Source: Acidobacteriota bacterium
GTDB taxonomy: Bacteria; Acidobacteriota; Terriglobia; Terriglobales; Acidobacteriaceae
Assembly (NCBI GenBank): GCA_013289795.1
Contig: JABCZH010000013.1
Span: forward strand, 62,001-126,000
Direction: 5' to 3'
Length of the DNA: 64,000 nt
Of this stretch, positions 8,817 to 17,872 are shown piece after piece. Under the pieces are notes generated by a model that saw only the letters and a program-made list of their open reading frames with translations, did no database searches and was not told the DNA's origin. Position 1 is the first letter of the stretch; each line of letters begins with the position of its first letter. Made by a program: the position numbers and the translations under genes.

Positions 8817-8906
8817 AGCTGTCAGCAATCAGCACTCAGCCAAGGTTCGTCCTAGCTAGAAGCCAGGAGCTAGAAGCTGAATGCTGAGTGCTGACAGCTG
8901 ACAGCT
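8817..8906. repeat. Long inverted repeat between lpxA and lpxI
   Basis: Two 24-nt arms (8817-8840 and 8883-8906) match as reverse complements at 22 of 24 positions, separated by a 42-nt centre that itself holds two copies of GCTAGAAGC. The right arm runs into the lpxA stop codon (8905). The arms are built from short units of the type CAGCACTCAGC / GCTGAGTGCTGA. In RNA this would be a strong hairpin inside the fabZ-lpxA-lpxI transcript. Confidence 0.8.
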
Positions 8907-9681
8907 ATTTAATTACTCCCCGCTCCGACTCTTCGATGAACTTGATCAGCCGCTCCACATCTTCGCCCCGGTCCGCTTCTGCTCTCAACTTTTCCAGCGC
9001 CTGCGAAGTATTCAACTTCGAAGCGAGCAGAACCTTGTAAGCATGATGGATCTTGGCGATCCGTTCTTTGCTGAAGCCGCGCCGCTCCAGCCCCACGGCA
9101 TTAAGTCCGTAAGCATGGGTATCGCGCGCAGCTGCCGTCTTGGAAAACGGGAGCACGTCGCGAGTGATGGTGGTGCCGCCGCCGATGAACGCATACTCCC
9201 CAATACGCACAAAGTGATGCACCGGACACAGCGCGCCCACCTGCGCCCAGTCGCCGACAATCACGTGCCCGCCAAGCGTCGCCGCATTGGCCAGGATGAC
9301 GTGGTCTCCAACTTGGCAGTCATGCGCAATATGTGTGTACGCCATAACCAGCGCGTGATTGCCCACCCGCGTCAGCCCACCACCCTTGACGGTGCCGCGG
9401 TTGATGGTGACAAATTCTCGGATGGTATTGTGATCGCCGATTTCCAGACGCGTCGGCTCACCTGCGTAGGTCAAATCCTGTGGGGCCAGCCCGATCGAGC
9501 AAAAAGGAAAGAAGCTGTTGTTCGCCCCGATCTTCGTGGGTCCCTCGATTGCCACATGCGATACGAGGCGGCAGCCCTCGCCCAACTCGACTTCCGGCCC
9601 CACTACGCAGTAAGGGCCAATCTTGCAACTGGGATGAACCTTGGCCCGGGAATCGACAGTGGCTGTGGGGTGAACTGTCAT
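8905..9681 (-). CDS. lpxA: Acyl-ACP:UDP-N-acetylglucosamine O-acyltransferase LpxA
   Basis: 258 aa from the ATG at 9681; a GTG at 9702 would add seven residues. The N-terminus (VHPTATVDSRAKVHPSCKIGPYCVVG) is the start of the left-handed beta-helix of hexapeptide repeats. The catalytic His lies in the HIAHDCQVGDHVILAN region (E. coli His125 equivalent). The helical C-terminal domain (AYKVLLASKLNTSQAL) completes the fold. It performs the first lipid A step, acylation of UDP-GlcNAc O3. It lies 36 nt downstream of fabZ, as in many Gram-negative lpx clusters. No lpxD or lpxB is visible here. Confidence 0.95.
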   Translation of the reverse strand: MTVHPTATVDSRAKVHPSCKIGPYCVVGPEVELGEGCRLVSHVAIEGPTKIGANNSFFPFCSIGLAPQDLTYAGEPTRLEIGDHNTIREFVTINRGTVKGGGLTRVGNHALVMAYTHIAHDCQVGDHVILANAATLGGHVIVGDWAQVGALCPVHHFVRIGEYAFIGGGTTITRDVLPFSKTAAARDTHAYGLNAVGLERRGFSKERIAKIHHAYKVLLASKLNTSQALEKLRAEADRGEDVERLIKFIEESERGVIK

Positions 9682-9717
9682 CTTTGTGAGGACGGTCAAC
9701 ACGCTGGCGTCGGACTA

Positions 9718-10239
9718 TTAGGATTCTGCGGTTCCGTCAGCATTGCCGCCACGAGCGCGCGCAAGGTCCACCACCCGGCAACTGATGGTTGCTTCCGCCG
9801 TGCGCTTGTCACCAACGTAGGCCGTGCCTTCCATGCGCCCGGCATTGCCCCGCCACGCGGTAACGGTCACTTCGAGGCGCAACTGATCGCCCGGAACTAC
9901 CGGCCGTCGGAACTTGGCGCGTTCAATTCCAGTGAATAAGACCAGCTTGTTCTCCCGGTCTTCAATCTCGGTGAGCAACAGCACTCCGCCGGCTTGCGCC
10001 ATGGCCTCCACGATCAGCACCCCCGGCATGACCGGTGTGCCGGGAAAATGACCGGCGAAAAATGGCTCGTTGATCGTGACATTCTTAATGGCCACGATGC
10101 GCTCTTTCCGCGTGAGCTCCAGCACCCGGTCGATCAGCAGAAACGGAAACCGGTGCGGCAAAAGGCGCATGATCGCATTGATGTCCAGGCCGGTACTTAC
10201 GCCGGGAGTTTCGCCTGCGGGATGAGCCACGTCTGTCAT
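9718..10239 (-). CDS. fabZ: 3-hydroxyacyl-[acyl-carrier-protein] dehydratase FabZ
   Basis: 173 aa from the ATG at 10239; a TTG at 10254 is an alternative. Hot-dog fold. LPHRFPFLLIDRV precedes the active-site loop GHFPGTPVMPGVLIVEAMAQ, giving catalytic His64 and Glu78. It dehydrates 3-hydroxyacyl-ACP in fatty acid elongation and competes with LpxA for the 3-hydroxyacyl-ACP pool, which fits their shared operon. The N-terminal ~20 residues are an extension relative to E. coli FabZ. The gene heads the minus-strand lipid cluster and is divergent from the M20 peptidase with ~70 nt between starts. Confidence 0.95.
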   Translation of the reverse strand: MTDVAHPAGETPGVSTGLDINAIMRLLPHRFPFLLIDRVLELTRKERIVAIKNVTINEPFFAGHFPGTPVMPGVLIVEAMAQAGGVLLLTEIEDRENKLVLFTGIERAKFRRPVVPGDQLRLEVTVTAWRGNAGRMEGTAYVGDKRTAEATISCRVVDLARARGGNADGTAES

Positions 10240-10309
10240 GCTAGGTTTCGTCAAGAGCGAAGATTATACTTGATCGGCCCAACAAATCCCCTCGCTCAAA
10301 ATATCATTC

Positions 10310-11497
10310 ATGACCAGGAACGTTAAGAAGGCAATCCCCGACCCCACCGGCGCCGAATCCGCCCGTCGGCTCCGCTACTTTGAAGAGCGCAAGCAACCGA
10401 TCACGGAAACCGTTCGGCAATTGGTTGAAGTCGAATCCCCCAGCGACAACAAGCAGGCTGTCGATCGCCTGGGTGCGTTGCTGGCCGGGCGTTTCGAAGC
10501 GCTCGGAGGCCACGCCAAGTTCCACCGCACCCTGAACTTTGGCGATCACTTGCAGGTGGATTTCTCCGGCAAGGCTTCCGGCAAACCGGTGCTGCTGCTC
10601 GGCCATCTGGACACCGTCTATCCCATGGGCACCCTGGCCACCATGCCTTGTCGCATATCCGGGCAAAAGCTTTCTGGCCCAGGCAGTTTTGATATGAAGT
10701 CGGGGATCGCAATCATGCTTCATGCCATCGAGGCCCTTCGCAACTGGCATGGCGACCAGTTGCCGTGCCCCGTAACCGTCCTGCTGGTCTCGGATGAAGA
10801 AGTTGGCAGCGACAGTTCCCGGCACATCACCGAAAATCTCGCCAGGAAGTCTAAAGCGGTGTTGGTGCTCGAGCCCTCCTATGGTCCAAAGGGAGCCGTC
10901 AAGACGGCCAGAAAGGGAGTCGGTGAATACCTCCTCAAAGTCAGCGGCAAAGCTGCTCACTCGGGACTGGATTTCGAAAAGGGCGAAAACGCGATCGTCG
11001 AGCTTGCCCGGCAAATCATCGAGGTTTCAAAACTTGTCGATTTGAAACGCGGCATCACGCTCAACGCCGGAACCGTGCAAGGTGGCGCGCGCTCGAACGT
11101 GATTCCTGCCGAAGCCAGTACCGTGCTCGAGGTGCGGGTTGCCCACGCTAAAGATGCCGCTGTCATCGATCGAAAGCTGCGTTCGCTCAAGCCCTTCAAT
11201 CGCAAGTGCAAGCTGCAAATCACCGGCGGCGTGAATCGTCCACCCATGGAGCGCACTCCGGCAGTGGCAGCGCTGTACCAGAAGGCCTGCGCGATCGCGA
11301 AACAGTTGGGCTGGAAACTCGAGGAAGCCGCCGTCGGCGGTGGCTCGGATGGCAACTTCACCGCCGGGCTCGGAATTCCCACCCTGGATGGACTCGGCGG
11401 AGTGGGCGACGGCGCGCATGCCAGCCACGAGTCCGTCTCGATCTCCGAGTTACCCCGCCGAACTGCGCTGCTGGCGGGGCTTGTCGAGACCCTCTAG
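10310..11497 (+). CDS. M20 family metallopeptidase, carboxypeptidase G2-like
   Basis: 395 aa. Two-zinc peptidase of the M20 clan. GHLDTVYP holds the first metal His and catalytic Asp, GSFDMKSG the bridging Asp, SDEEVGS the catalytic Glu pair, and the late DGLGGVGDGAHASHE the last metal His. The dimerisation (lid) domain lies between about residues 205 and 315 (KAAHSGLDFEKGENAIVELA). No signal peptide is seen, so it is cytoplasmic. The layout matches the glutamate carboxypeptidase (CPG2) branch, which cleaves C-terminal Glu from folates or acyl-amino acids. Substrate is inferred only from the branch. Confidence 0.9.
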   Translation: MTRNVKKAIPDPTGAESARRLRYFEERKQPITETVRQLVEVESPSDNKQAVDRLGALLAGRFEALGGHAKFHRTLNFGDHLQVDFSGKASGKPVLLLGHLDTVYPMGTLATMPCRISGQKLSGPGSFDMKSGIAIMLHAIEALRNWHGDQLPCPVTVLLVSDEEVGSDSSRHITENLARKSKAVLVLEPSYGPKGAVKTARKGVGEYLLKVSGKAAHSGLDFEKGENAIVELARQIIEVSKLVDLKRGITLNAGTVQGGARSNVIPAEASTVLEVRVAHAKDAAVIDRKLRSLKPFNRKCKLQITGGVNRPPMERTPAVAALYQKACAIAKQLGWKLEEAAVGGGSDGNFTAGLGIPTLDGLGGVGDGAHASHESVSISELPRRTALLAGLVETL

Positions 11498-11583
11498 GGC
11501 CGAACGGCTCACGAAACCGTCTTGCATCTCGTGCTAGAATCCTTTCCCGCGCCCATGCGCACTTTTATTGGAGGGCACCCCCA

Positions 11584-12747
11584 GTGAAGATTACAAGGTT
11601 CCATGCGATTCTCCCGGTAGTCGTTTTCGGTCTGGCGTTATCCGCTCCGGCTGCCGACGATGTACGCCACGTTTCGCACCGTGTTCCCGTAGTTGGCGAT
11701 TCCAACGAGATGGCGGCCGAACGGCCAGCCGTCTTGTCTTCCGCTCGCCGGCCTGATTCGGTCGATCCTGCCGCCAACCCGTGGCAGCTTCTGGCCACGC
11801 TGCCAGGCGCGGTCATCCATGACATTTCTTTTGCCACGCCCCAAATCGGCTATGCTGCCGCCGAACTAGGCCAGGTATGGAAAACCACCAACGGGGGCGC
11901 CAGTTGGACCGAGATCATGAACCTCGGCTTCCCCTACTATTGGTATGGAGTGCAGGCGTCTGGCGCCAATGATGTCGTCATCTCCGGATTTAACGACTCC
12001 AATTTCGAGGGCATGATTCGCTTCAGTCACGATGGCGGCCAAACTTGGACTTCGGACATTGTTCTCACCACCAACGGCTGGGGTGATCGCATTCGCTACG
12101 TCAATCTTCAGGACGGCCTGGAGATGGATCAGCTGAATCTCTCCGCCGCGAACGCCGCCCACTACACCACCGACGGCGGCGCGACTGCGACCGACTGGAC
12201 CGCCGTGGTTCCCGACCCGAACGGCGGCTGGTTCGGCGACCAGTTCAGCCTACTGTCCAATCAGCACGCTCGCGCTTCTGGCATCACCTATTGCACCAGC
12301 CTCAACCTCGGTGCGAACTGGAGTTGCGGACCCTCCATCGATTCGGTTTTCGACGGGCCAACTTTCTTCTTAAACGACACCTTCGGCTGGGTGGGTGGTG
12401 GCGAAATCTCACCTAATGTTGAAGGCTGGGTACATCGCACCACCGACGGCGGCGCCACCTGGAGCGCTCGTACCCTGGACATCGGATGGCCGATTCGTGA
12501 GATTTACTTTCTCACCCCGAACATCGGTTGGGCTGTAGGTGGAAACTATTCCTCCGGTGTCGGTGGAATGTATTTCAGTAAGGATGGCGGCCAGATCTGG
12601 TCGCTCGATGCCACCACCGGGGCCGAGATGAAATCTTGTGATAGCAAGCGTCACGGCGATCACGTGCAGGTATGGTGCGGCGGCTTCGACCTGGTCAACA
12701 ACTCATTCAACGGCGTGATCTACAGCGTGCAGGGCACGCTGCCCTAA
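11584..12747 (+). CDS. Exported YCF48/BNR-repeat beta-propeller protein
   Basis: 387 aa. The GTG at 11584 follows GGAGG; in-frame sequence upstream belongs to the shadow of the M20 gene and is rejected. A signal peptide (residues 1-~20) ends in ALSAPAA. The mature protein has repeated Asp-box-like units (TTNGGASW, SHDGGQTW, TTDGGAT, TTDGGATWSA, SKDGGQIW) typical of the YCF48/HCF136 photosystem-stability and sialidase propeller folds. Such exported propellers are common in Acidobacteriota with no assigned role. It is followed after 66 nt by tatA, whose product is for folded-protein export. Confidence 0.85.
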   Translation: MKITRFHAILPVVVFGLALSAPAADDVRHVSHRVPVVGDSNEMAAERPAVLSSARRPDSVDPAANPWQLLATLPGAVIHDISFATPQIGYAAAELGQVWKTTNGGASWTEIMNLGFPYYWYGVQASGANDVVISGFNDSNFEGMIRFSHDGGQTWTSDIVLTTNGWGDRIRYVNLQDGLEMDQLNLSAANAAHYTTDGGATATDWTAVVPDPNGGWFGDQFSLLSNQHARASGITYCTSLNLGANWSCGPSIDSVFDGPTFFLNDTFGWVGGGEISPNVEGWVHRTTDGGATWSARTLDIGWPIREIYFLTPNIGWAVGGNYSSGVGGMYFSKDGGQIWSLDATTGAEMKSCDSKRHGDHVQVWCGGFDLVNNSFNGVIYSVQGTLP

Positions 12748-12813
12748 GCCGCAGATGGTCCAAGCTTTGACTCGGAGCACAGCGAAGCCTAAACTTTTCT
12801 AAGGAGGGCTCCA

Positions 12814-12981
12814 ATGGGCGGAAAACTAGGCTTGCCCGAGGTTCTGGTCATCCTGGCCATCGCTCTGCTGCTCTTTGGCCCCGGCAAGCTGGCCGACCTG
12901 GGCAAGGGTCTGGGTGAAGGCATCAAGAACTTCAAGTCAGCCATCAAAGACGGCGAAGAAGGCCCAGAAAAGAAGTCATAG
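12814..12981 (+). CDS. tatA: Sec-independent translocase subunit TatA/E
   Basis: 55 aa, short for TatA. The ATG at 12814 follows AAGGAGG. One N-terminal membrane helix ([20 protein letters not shown]) contains the family's FGPGKL hinge. An amphipathic helix follows ([21 protein letters not shown]) and a charged tail (EEGPEKKS). It forms the pore-like oligomer that exports folded, twin-arginine proteins. TatC is not in the window. The stop is 13 nt from the convergent maf stop. Confidence 0.95.
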   Translation: MGGKLGLPEVLVILAIALLLFGPGKLADLGKGLGEGIKNFKSAIKDGEEGPEKKS

Positions 12982-12993
12982 GGACGCAACTTG

Positions 12994-13560
12994 CTACGCC
13001 TGACCGCTGGCCTCTCTGAGCATTCTCCACACCAGCGCTACCGGCAATCCCACCACATTGAAGTAATCTCCCTCAATGCGGGAAATCCACCGTGAAGCTC
13101 TCCCCTGAATCGCGTACCCTCCTGCTTTATCCATCGGCTCACCGCTCGCCACATAATCGCGAATATCGTCGTCGCTAAGCGTGTTCATGACGACCAAAGT
13201 AGTTTCCGATCTGGTGTTCTCGGTCCTCAGTTTCGGGCCCGCGAGGCAGACTCCTGTTACCACTTCATGCTTCCTTCCTGACAGCAAGCGCAACATACGG
13301 ACGGCATCCGCGGCATCGCGAGGTTTCCCCAGAATCTCACCCTCCACCACGACCACCGTGTCGGCACCGAGAATCAAATCATTCGGACGCAACACGAACA
13401 CGGCAAGAGCTTTCTCCCGCGCCATGCGCTCGGCAAACGAACGCGGCGCTTCCCTCTCCCGGGGAACCTCAGCGACGTCCGCCGGATGCACCACAAACTC
13501 AATGCCCGTGTTGCGCAGCAGTTCCTGTCGGCGGGGCGAAGCAGAAGCCAGGACTAGCAT
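12994..13560 (-). CDS. maf: Maf family nucleoside triphosphate pyrophosphatase
   Basis: 188 aa. N-terminal LASASPRRQELL is the Maf substrate-binding motif. It continues with the ADVAE, ERMAREKA, ILGADTVV and GKPRDAADAVRMLRLLSGRKHEVVTG motifs, and then GEPMDKAGGYAIQG. The family hydrolyses non-canonical or modified NTPs (dTTP/UTP or m7GTP) to NMP plus PPi, and some members affect septum formation. The ATG at 13560 abuts the TAA of the amidohydrolase gene with zero gap, so the two are co-translated. Cytoplasmic. Confidence 0.94.
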   Translation of the reverse strand: MLVLASASPRRQELLRNTGIEFVVHPADVAEVPREREAPRSFAERMAREKALAVFVLRPNDLILGADTVVVVEGEILGKPRDAADAVRMLRLLSGRKHEVVTGVCLAGPKLRTENTRSETTLVVMNTLSDDDIRDYVASGEPMDKAGGYAIQGRASRWISRIEGDYFNVVGLPVALVWRMLREASGQA

Positions 13561-14973
13561 TTATCTGGACCCCACCAAACCCCGCACTGACTCAATCAGT
13601 TTAGCCGAGTCGTAGCCAACCCCGTCCTTGAAAACAATCTCCACATTCTCGATATCGCTGATCTTCTGCGAGGGATCGCCTTTGATCACGACCAGATCAG
13701 CCTGTTTGCCGGTCGCAATCGTCCCAATCCGGTCGTCCTCCCCCAGATACTTCGCATCGTTCAAAGTTGCGATATGGATGGCTTCGAGCGGGCTGAATCC
13801 GGCTTCGACCAGCAGTTCCACTTCGCGCTGGTCGCCGAATCCAGCAATCACCCCTCCCATGCCCGTCGGATCAAGACCAGCCAGCAACCTGCCTCCGGCT
13901 TTCGCGAAAGCATATTCAAATTCCATCTCTTTCTTGAACGCAGCCGGCAAGGGTGAGGTGTCCGTGCCGTAAGCGGCACGAAGCGATTCTGCATCTCCGG
14001 CGCGAACTTTATCGAGAAGCAGCGCGCTGCGCGCATCCGGACTCAGAGCGTCCAGCACGCGTTGCTGAATGGTAGGCCTTCCCGGCACGAACATTTCAAA
14101 CACCGGCAGAGTAGAGGTCACCGCCACATGGTGAGCCACGAGATCGACGATCATGTCGTGCACCGATCCCGTCTGAACATCGAGCTTGGAAATAAACTCG
14201 TAGTCCAGCTTGTTCGGGCACTCACCCGGTTTTTTCCAGGGAAAGAATTCCGTGTCCACCAGCAAACCATGTTCCAGATCGTCGATCCCCAAGGCTGCCG
14301 CTTCGCGAAATCCGATGGAGCAAAGATGTCCGGTAATCTTGGCGCCCCGCTTATGGGCCGCTGCCACCGCCGCGGAAAGTTCCGCTGGCGTGATGAACAT
14401 ATACGCCTTGAAGTTATCCACGCCTTCGTCCAGCCAGTAGTTCACAGTGGCGGTTGTTTCCTCGGGGCCGTGTAGTTGGTGCATCTGCAAAGCCCAGCTA
14501 CCCGCGCCTTCCAGGTAAGGGCCGGTGACGTGCATCTTCGGCCCTGGCATCGCTCCTGTATCGATCTTTTCCTTCACTCCGAGATCGGTATATGGCTCGA
14601 GCGAACCAGTCGTACGGATCGTCGTCACCCCGCCCGCAAGGTAGAGACGCGGAAAACTGATCGCCATCTCGTGAAAAATCGCATCTCCCGCGGGATAAAA
14701 CATGTGGTCGTGCATGCCCACCAGGCCAGGTATCACGCTGTAGCCGTGCAGGTCGAGCACCTGGGCATCTTTAGGAGCTTCAACCAATCCAACCGCTTGA
14801 ATCTTGCCCTTGGAAAGAATCAAAGTTTGATCATCGCGGGCGGGCGCTCCCGTGCCGTCAATCACTCGCACGTGTGTCAGCGCAACCACCGGCGCATCCA
14901 CTTTGACAAACTGTTTCGCCTGTCCCCAGGCCCACCCGCACAAAACCAGGCTAACAACCAGATATCTGCGCAT
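13561..14973 (-). CDS. Exported amidohydrolase family protein
   Basis: 470 aa from the ATG at 14973, chosen because it starts directly at a signal peptide (MRRYLVVSLVLCGWAWGQA). Upstream frame is repeat sequence. The metal-dependent amidohydrolase barrel begins with VIPGLVGMHDHMFYP (HxH-type metal ligands). Later metal/active-site segments are ITGHLCSIGF, LEHGLLVD, and the C-terminal Asp in LAGLDPTGMG. The closing beta-sandwich ends GTIATGKQADLVVIKGDP, as in imidazolonepropionase/prolidase-like enzymes. It is periplasmic and the substrate is unknown. It is the first gene of a two-gene unit with maf. Confidence 0.88.
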   Translation of the reverse strand: MRRYLVVSLVLCGWAWGQAKQFVKVDAPVVALTHVRVIDGTGAPARDDQTLILSKGKIQAVGLVEAPKDAQVLDLHGYSVIPGLVGMHDHMFYPAGDAIFHEMAISFPRLYLAGGVTTIRTTGSLEPYTDLGVKEKIDTGAMPGPKMHVTGPYLEGAGSWALQMHQLHGPEETTATVNYWLDEGVDNFKAYMFITPAELSAAVAAAHKRGAKITGHLCSIGFREAAALGIDDLEHGLLVDTEFFPWKKPGECPNKLDYEFISKLDVQTGSVHDMIVDLVAHHVAVTSTLPVFEMFVPGRPTIQQRVLDALSPDARSALLLDKVRAGDAESLRAAYGTDTSPLPAAFKKEMEFEYAFAKAGGRLLAGLDPTGMGGVIAGFGDQREVELLVEAGFSPLEAIHIATLNDAKYLGEDDRIGTIATGKQADLVVIKGDPSQKISDIENVEIVFKDGVGYDSAKLIESVRGLVGSR

Positions 14974-14999
14974 AGCCCGAAATTGTACCGGAAAGCCTG

Positions 15000-15042
15000 A
15001 CTGAGAACTGAGAACCGGGAACTGAGAACTGTCGTCTAACCC
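15000..15042. repeat. Short tandem repeat upstream of lepA
   Basis: Three near-copies of a GGGAACTGAGAACT-like unit lie in the ~100-nt gap between the divergent amidohydrolase and lepA genes. It is similar in style to the repeat between lpxA and lpxI. Confidence 0.5.
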
Positions 15043-15072
15043 TGTTAAAATCAAATCTTAACCACTCATCTC

Positions 15073-16881
15073 ATGGACGCCGCCTTTCTTCGCAATTTTG
15101 CCATCATCGCGCACATCGACCACGGGAAATCCACGCTGGCCGACCGTCTCCTGGAGTTGACGGGATCGGTGACCGCGCGCGAGATGCAAGCCCAGGTACT
15201 CGATTCCATGGACCTGGAACGCGAGCGCGGCATCACCATCAAGGCCCACGCCGTCCGCATGCTGTACAACGCCCTGGACGGCCAAACCTACCAGCTCAAT
15301 TTGATCGACACTCCCGGCCACGTCGATTTCTCCTATGAAGTTTCGCGCTCCCTGGCGTCGTGCGAAGGCGCTCTGCTGATCGTCGACGCTTCGCAGGGCG
15401 TCGAGGCCCAGACCCTCGCGAATTCCTATTTAGCCATTAACAACGGCCTCGAAATCATTCCCGTCATCAACAAAATCGACCTGCCCAGCGCCGACATTCC
15501 GCGCACCAAGGAAATGATCGAAGGCGCTGTCGGTCTCGACGCGTCGAACGCGGTTCTCATCAGCGCCAAAACCGGCCAGGGCGTGCCCGACGTGCTCGAA
15601 GCCATCGTCAAACGCATTCCGCCGCCCAAAGGCGATCCCGAAAAGCGGCTCCAGGCACTGATCTTCGACTCCTGGTTTGATTCCTATCGCGGAGTGATCG
15701 TGCTCGTCCGTGTCTTCCAGGGCACGCTGCGCAAGGGACAAAAGATCCGCTTGATGTGGAACGGAAAGGTTCTGGATGTGGAAGCGCTCGGCATCCAGTG
15801 TCCCAAGCCTGTCGAAATCGAGGAATTAAAGGCGGGCGAGGTAGGCTTCCTCGTCGCCAATATCAAGACCGTGTCCGACGCAAAAATCGGCGACACCATC
15901 ACCGATGACACCAATCCCGCCATCGAGCCTCTGCCCGGCTTCGAAGAAATCAAGCCCATGGTCTTCGCTGGCCTGTATACGGTCGACGCCCACGAGCACA
16001 CTCAGCTTCGCGAAGCACTAGAGAAGTTGCGCCTCAACGATTCTTCGTTCTTCTTCGAGCCAGAAAGCTCCGTCGCCCTGGGTTTCGGCTTCCGCTGCGG
16101 CTTTCTCGGCCTGCTGCACATGGAAATCATTCAGGAGCGGCTGGAGCGTGAGTTCAACCTCTCGCTGATCACCACCGCGCCCGGCGTCCGCTACAAAATC
16201 TACAAGACCGATGGTGAAATGGTCGAAGTCGATAATCCCTCGCGCTGGCTGAATCCGAGTGAGATTGCCAAGATCGAGGAGCCGGTGATTCTGGCCACCA
16301 TCCTCACTCAGCCGGAATACGTTGGCGGAATTCTGGCTCTGGTGGAAGAGAAGCGTGGCCGCCAGAAGACTTTCGAGTACGTGACTTCGAATCGTGTCAT
16401 GCTCCACTACGAGCTGCCGCTGAATGAAATCGTGCTCGACTTTTACGATCGTCTCAAGTCCGTCTCTCGCGGCTACGCCTCACTCGACTACCATCTAGCC
16501 GACTACTGGGAATCGCCCATGGTCAAGCTGGACATCCTGGTCGCCGGTGAGCCGGTCGATGCGCTCTCCATCATCGTCCACCGCGACTTCGCCTACGAAC
16601 GCGGCAAGGCCCTCGTCTCCAAAATGCGAGAGCTGATTCCACGGCAGATGTTTGAAGTGGCGATTCAAGCCTCAATCGGTGCCAAGATCATCGCTCGCGA
16701 GACCGTTCACGCGATCCGCAAGAATGTTCTGGCCAAGTGCTACGGCGGCGACATCACCCGCAAACGCAAATTGCTTGAGAAGCAAAAGGAAGGCAAACGC
16801 CGCATGAAGCGCATAGGCCGCGTCGATATTCCCCAGGAGGCGTTCCTGGCGGTGCTGAAAGTCGGCGAAGACAGCAACTAA
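15073..16881 (+). CDS. lepA: Elongation factor 4 (LepA), ribosomal back-translocase GTPase
   Basis: 602 aa, full length. The GTPase domain begins with [14 protein letters not shown] (G1). It continues with [10 protein letters not shown] (G2), DTPGHVDF (G3), NKIDLPSAD (G4) and SAKTGQGV (G5). Domains II, III and V are EF-G-like. The LepA-specific C-terminal domain includes [24 protein letters not shown]4 binds stalled ribosomes, promotes back-translocation and affects 30S biogenesis. It is a single gene with its own promoter region, convergent with nothing close. Confidence 0.97.
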   Translation: MDAAFLRNFAIIAHIDHGKSTLADRLLELTGSVTAREMQAQVLDSMDLERERGITIKAHAVRMLYNALDGQTYQLNLIDTPGHVDFSYEVSRSLASCEGALLIVDASQGVEAQTLANSYLAINNGLEIIPVINKIDLPSADIPRTKEMIEGAVGLDASNAVLISAKTGQGVPDVLEAIVKRIPPPKGDPEKRLQALIFDSWFDSYRGVIVLVRVFQGTLRKGQKIRLMWNGKVLDVEALGIQCPKPVEIEELKAGEVGFLVANIKTVSDAKIGDTITDDTNPAIEPLPGFEEIKPMVFAGLYTVDAHEHTQLREALEKLRLNDSSFFFEPESSVALGFGFRCGFLGLLHMEIIQERLEREFNLSLITTAPGVRYKIYKTDGEMVEVDNPSRWLNPSEIAKIEEPVILATILTQPEYVGGILALVEEKRGRQKTFEYVTSNRVMLHYELPLNEIVLDFYDRLKSVSRGYASLDYHLADYWESPMVKLDILVAGEPVDALSIIVHRDFAYERGKALVSKMRELIPRQMFEVAIQASIGAKIIARETVHAIRKNVLAKCYGGDITRKRKLLEKQKEGKRRMKRIGRVDIPQEAFLAVLKVGEDSN

Positions 16882-17025
16882 CTATCGTGCGTAATTACGG
16901 AAGGACGTACGGCAAACCGAAACTGCTTGTTTCCACTGTTAATAAAGTGAGAACCATGGTGGAAAAGAATCGGCTATACTAAGAGAAGAAAAAGCGTATG
17001 ATTGACCTCCCGGAGGAGGTGCTTT

Positions 17026-17238
17026 ATGGCTGACAGACAACAGTTTTTTCGCACCATTCCCACGGACCCAGAACTAACCAGAGTATTGGATGAATCTCGG
17101 AACATCCCTGTCACGGAAGATGAGTTGCGTGAACAGCGAATCAGTTTCGCCTTTGGCAATGCTCCCCAGGGTTCGGAACATCGGATAACCAAGGATAGCG
17201 TTCGGTCGGCCTCAGAACACATAAAACTGCTGCCGTAA
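17026..17238 (+). CDS. Small protein upstream of fic, antitoxin candidate
   Basis: 70 aa. The ATG at 17026 has an excellent GGAGGAGGTG site. TATACT near 16974 may be the -10 element. The protein is charged, with VTEDELREQRISFAFGNAP and ITKDSVRSA, ending HIKLLP. Small genes directly before fic often encode the inhibitor (class I Fic antitoxins), but I do not see their usual S/T-x-x-x-E-G/N motif. Its last codons form one arm of a terminator hairpin (17223-17250), so its message probably ends here for most transcripts. Confidence 0.72.
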   Translation: MADRQQFFRTIPTDPELTRVLDESRNIPVTEDELREQRISFAFGNAPQGSEHRITKDSVRSASEHIKLLP

Positions 17239-17254
17239 GGCAGCAGTTTTATTC
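17223..17254 (+). terminator. Perfect intrinsic terminator between the small gene and fic
   Basis: A 12-bp perfect stem (AAAACTGCTGCC / GGCAGCAGTTTT) with a GTAA loop is followed by TTTTATT. It overlaps the stop codon of the 70-aa gene and ends 4-8 nt before the fic ATG, so fic has little leader and no ribosome site. It probably attenuates fic transcription. Confidence 0.85.
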
Positions 17255-17257
17255 CCA

Positions 17258-17872
17258 ATGTCTGTCAGAGAAAAAGACGATCCTGCTCTGTACACCAAAA
17301 TTCAGGAACAGAACCTGCTGCGTCAGTACGACCTGCTGTCGAATTGCGTTGAAATCGGCCTCAAGAAAGGTATTGAGGCGTTTGACAAATACACCCTCTG
17401 GGCGCTGAACTATGCCGCAGTTTCCAATATCTGTCAATTAGGTGGACGTTATCGCGAAGGCCCGATTAGGGTTGGCAATCATGTTCCGCCCCACTTCAAA
17501 GATGTACCGAGGCTTATGGACGCATTTTTTTCGGTCATCCATGAAAATTGAACAATTGTAGAGCACCCGACCGCGCTTGCCGCGTTCGCTCTCTGGAATC
17601 TGAACTGGATTCACCCCTTCATCGAGGGCAATGGAAGAACTGCCAGGGCCGCTTGCTACTACCTAATCTGCATGAAGCAGGGAAGGATCCTGGGCGGCAG
17701 GAAAACGGTGCCAGAGCTAATTCGTGAAAACAGAGATGCGTACATTGCTGGATTGCGTTCGGCAGATCGTGCATACGAGGGCGGCCAATATGACATCACC
17801 GAACTGGCTGCGTATCTGGAAGGTCTGCTCAAAGTTCAGGTGGAAGAAACGATTAGGCAGCCAGCCCCTTAG
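17258..17872 (+). pseudogene. fic: Fic family AMP-transferase gene interrupted by an in-frame TGA
   Basis: A single open frame of ~204 codons broken by TGA at 17549-17551. Upstream of it lie 97 residues (YTLWALNYAAVSNICQLGGRYREGPIRVGNHV). In the same frame after it come HPTALAAFALWNLNWIHP and FIEGNGRTAR, the Fic HPFx(D/E)GNGRxxR motif with catalytic His. Fic domains usually have Trp where the stop sits (an ENW pattern), so TGG to TGA is the simplest explanation. The motif half has no good start of its own, so the product is probably inactive. There is no ribosome site before the ATG at 17258. Alternatives are a sequencing error or readthrough. Confidence 0.82.

Noticed and set aside
11206-11583. 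N-terminal extension of the YCF48/BNR protein into the M20 gene
   Set aside because: Overlaps the M20 coding region in another frame; the GTG at 11584 has a ribosome site and starts a signal peptide.
17549-17551. Suppression of the fic TGA or kinase TAG by the tRNA in this window
   Set aside because: Its anticodon is GCC, which cannot read UGA or UAG; any suppressor would have to be elsewhere.
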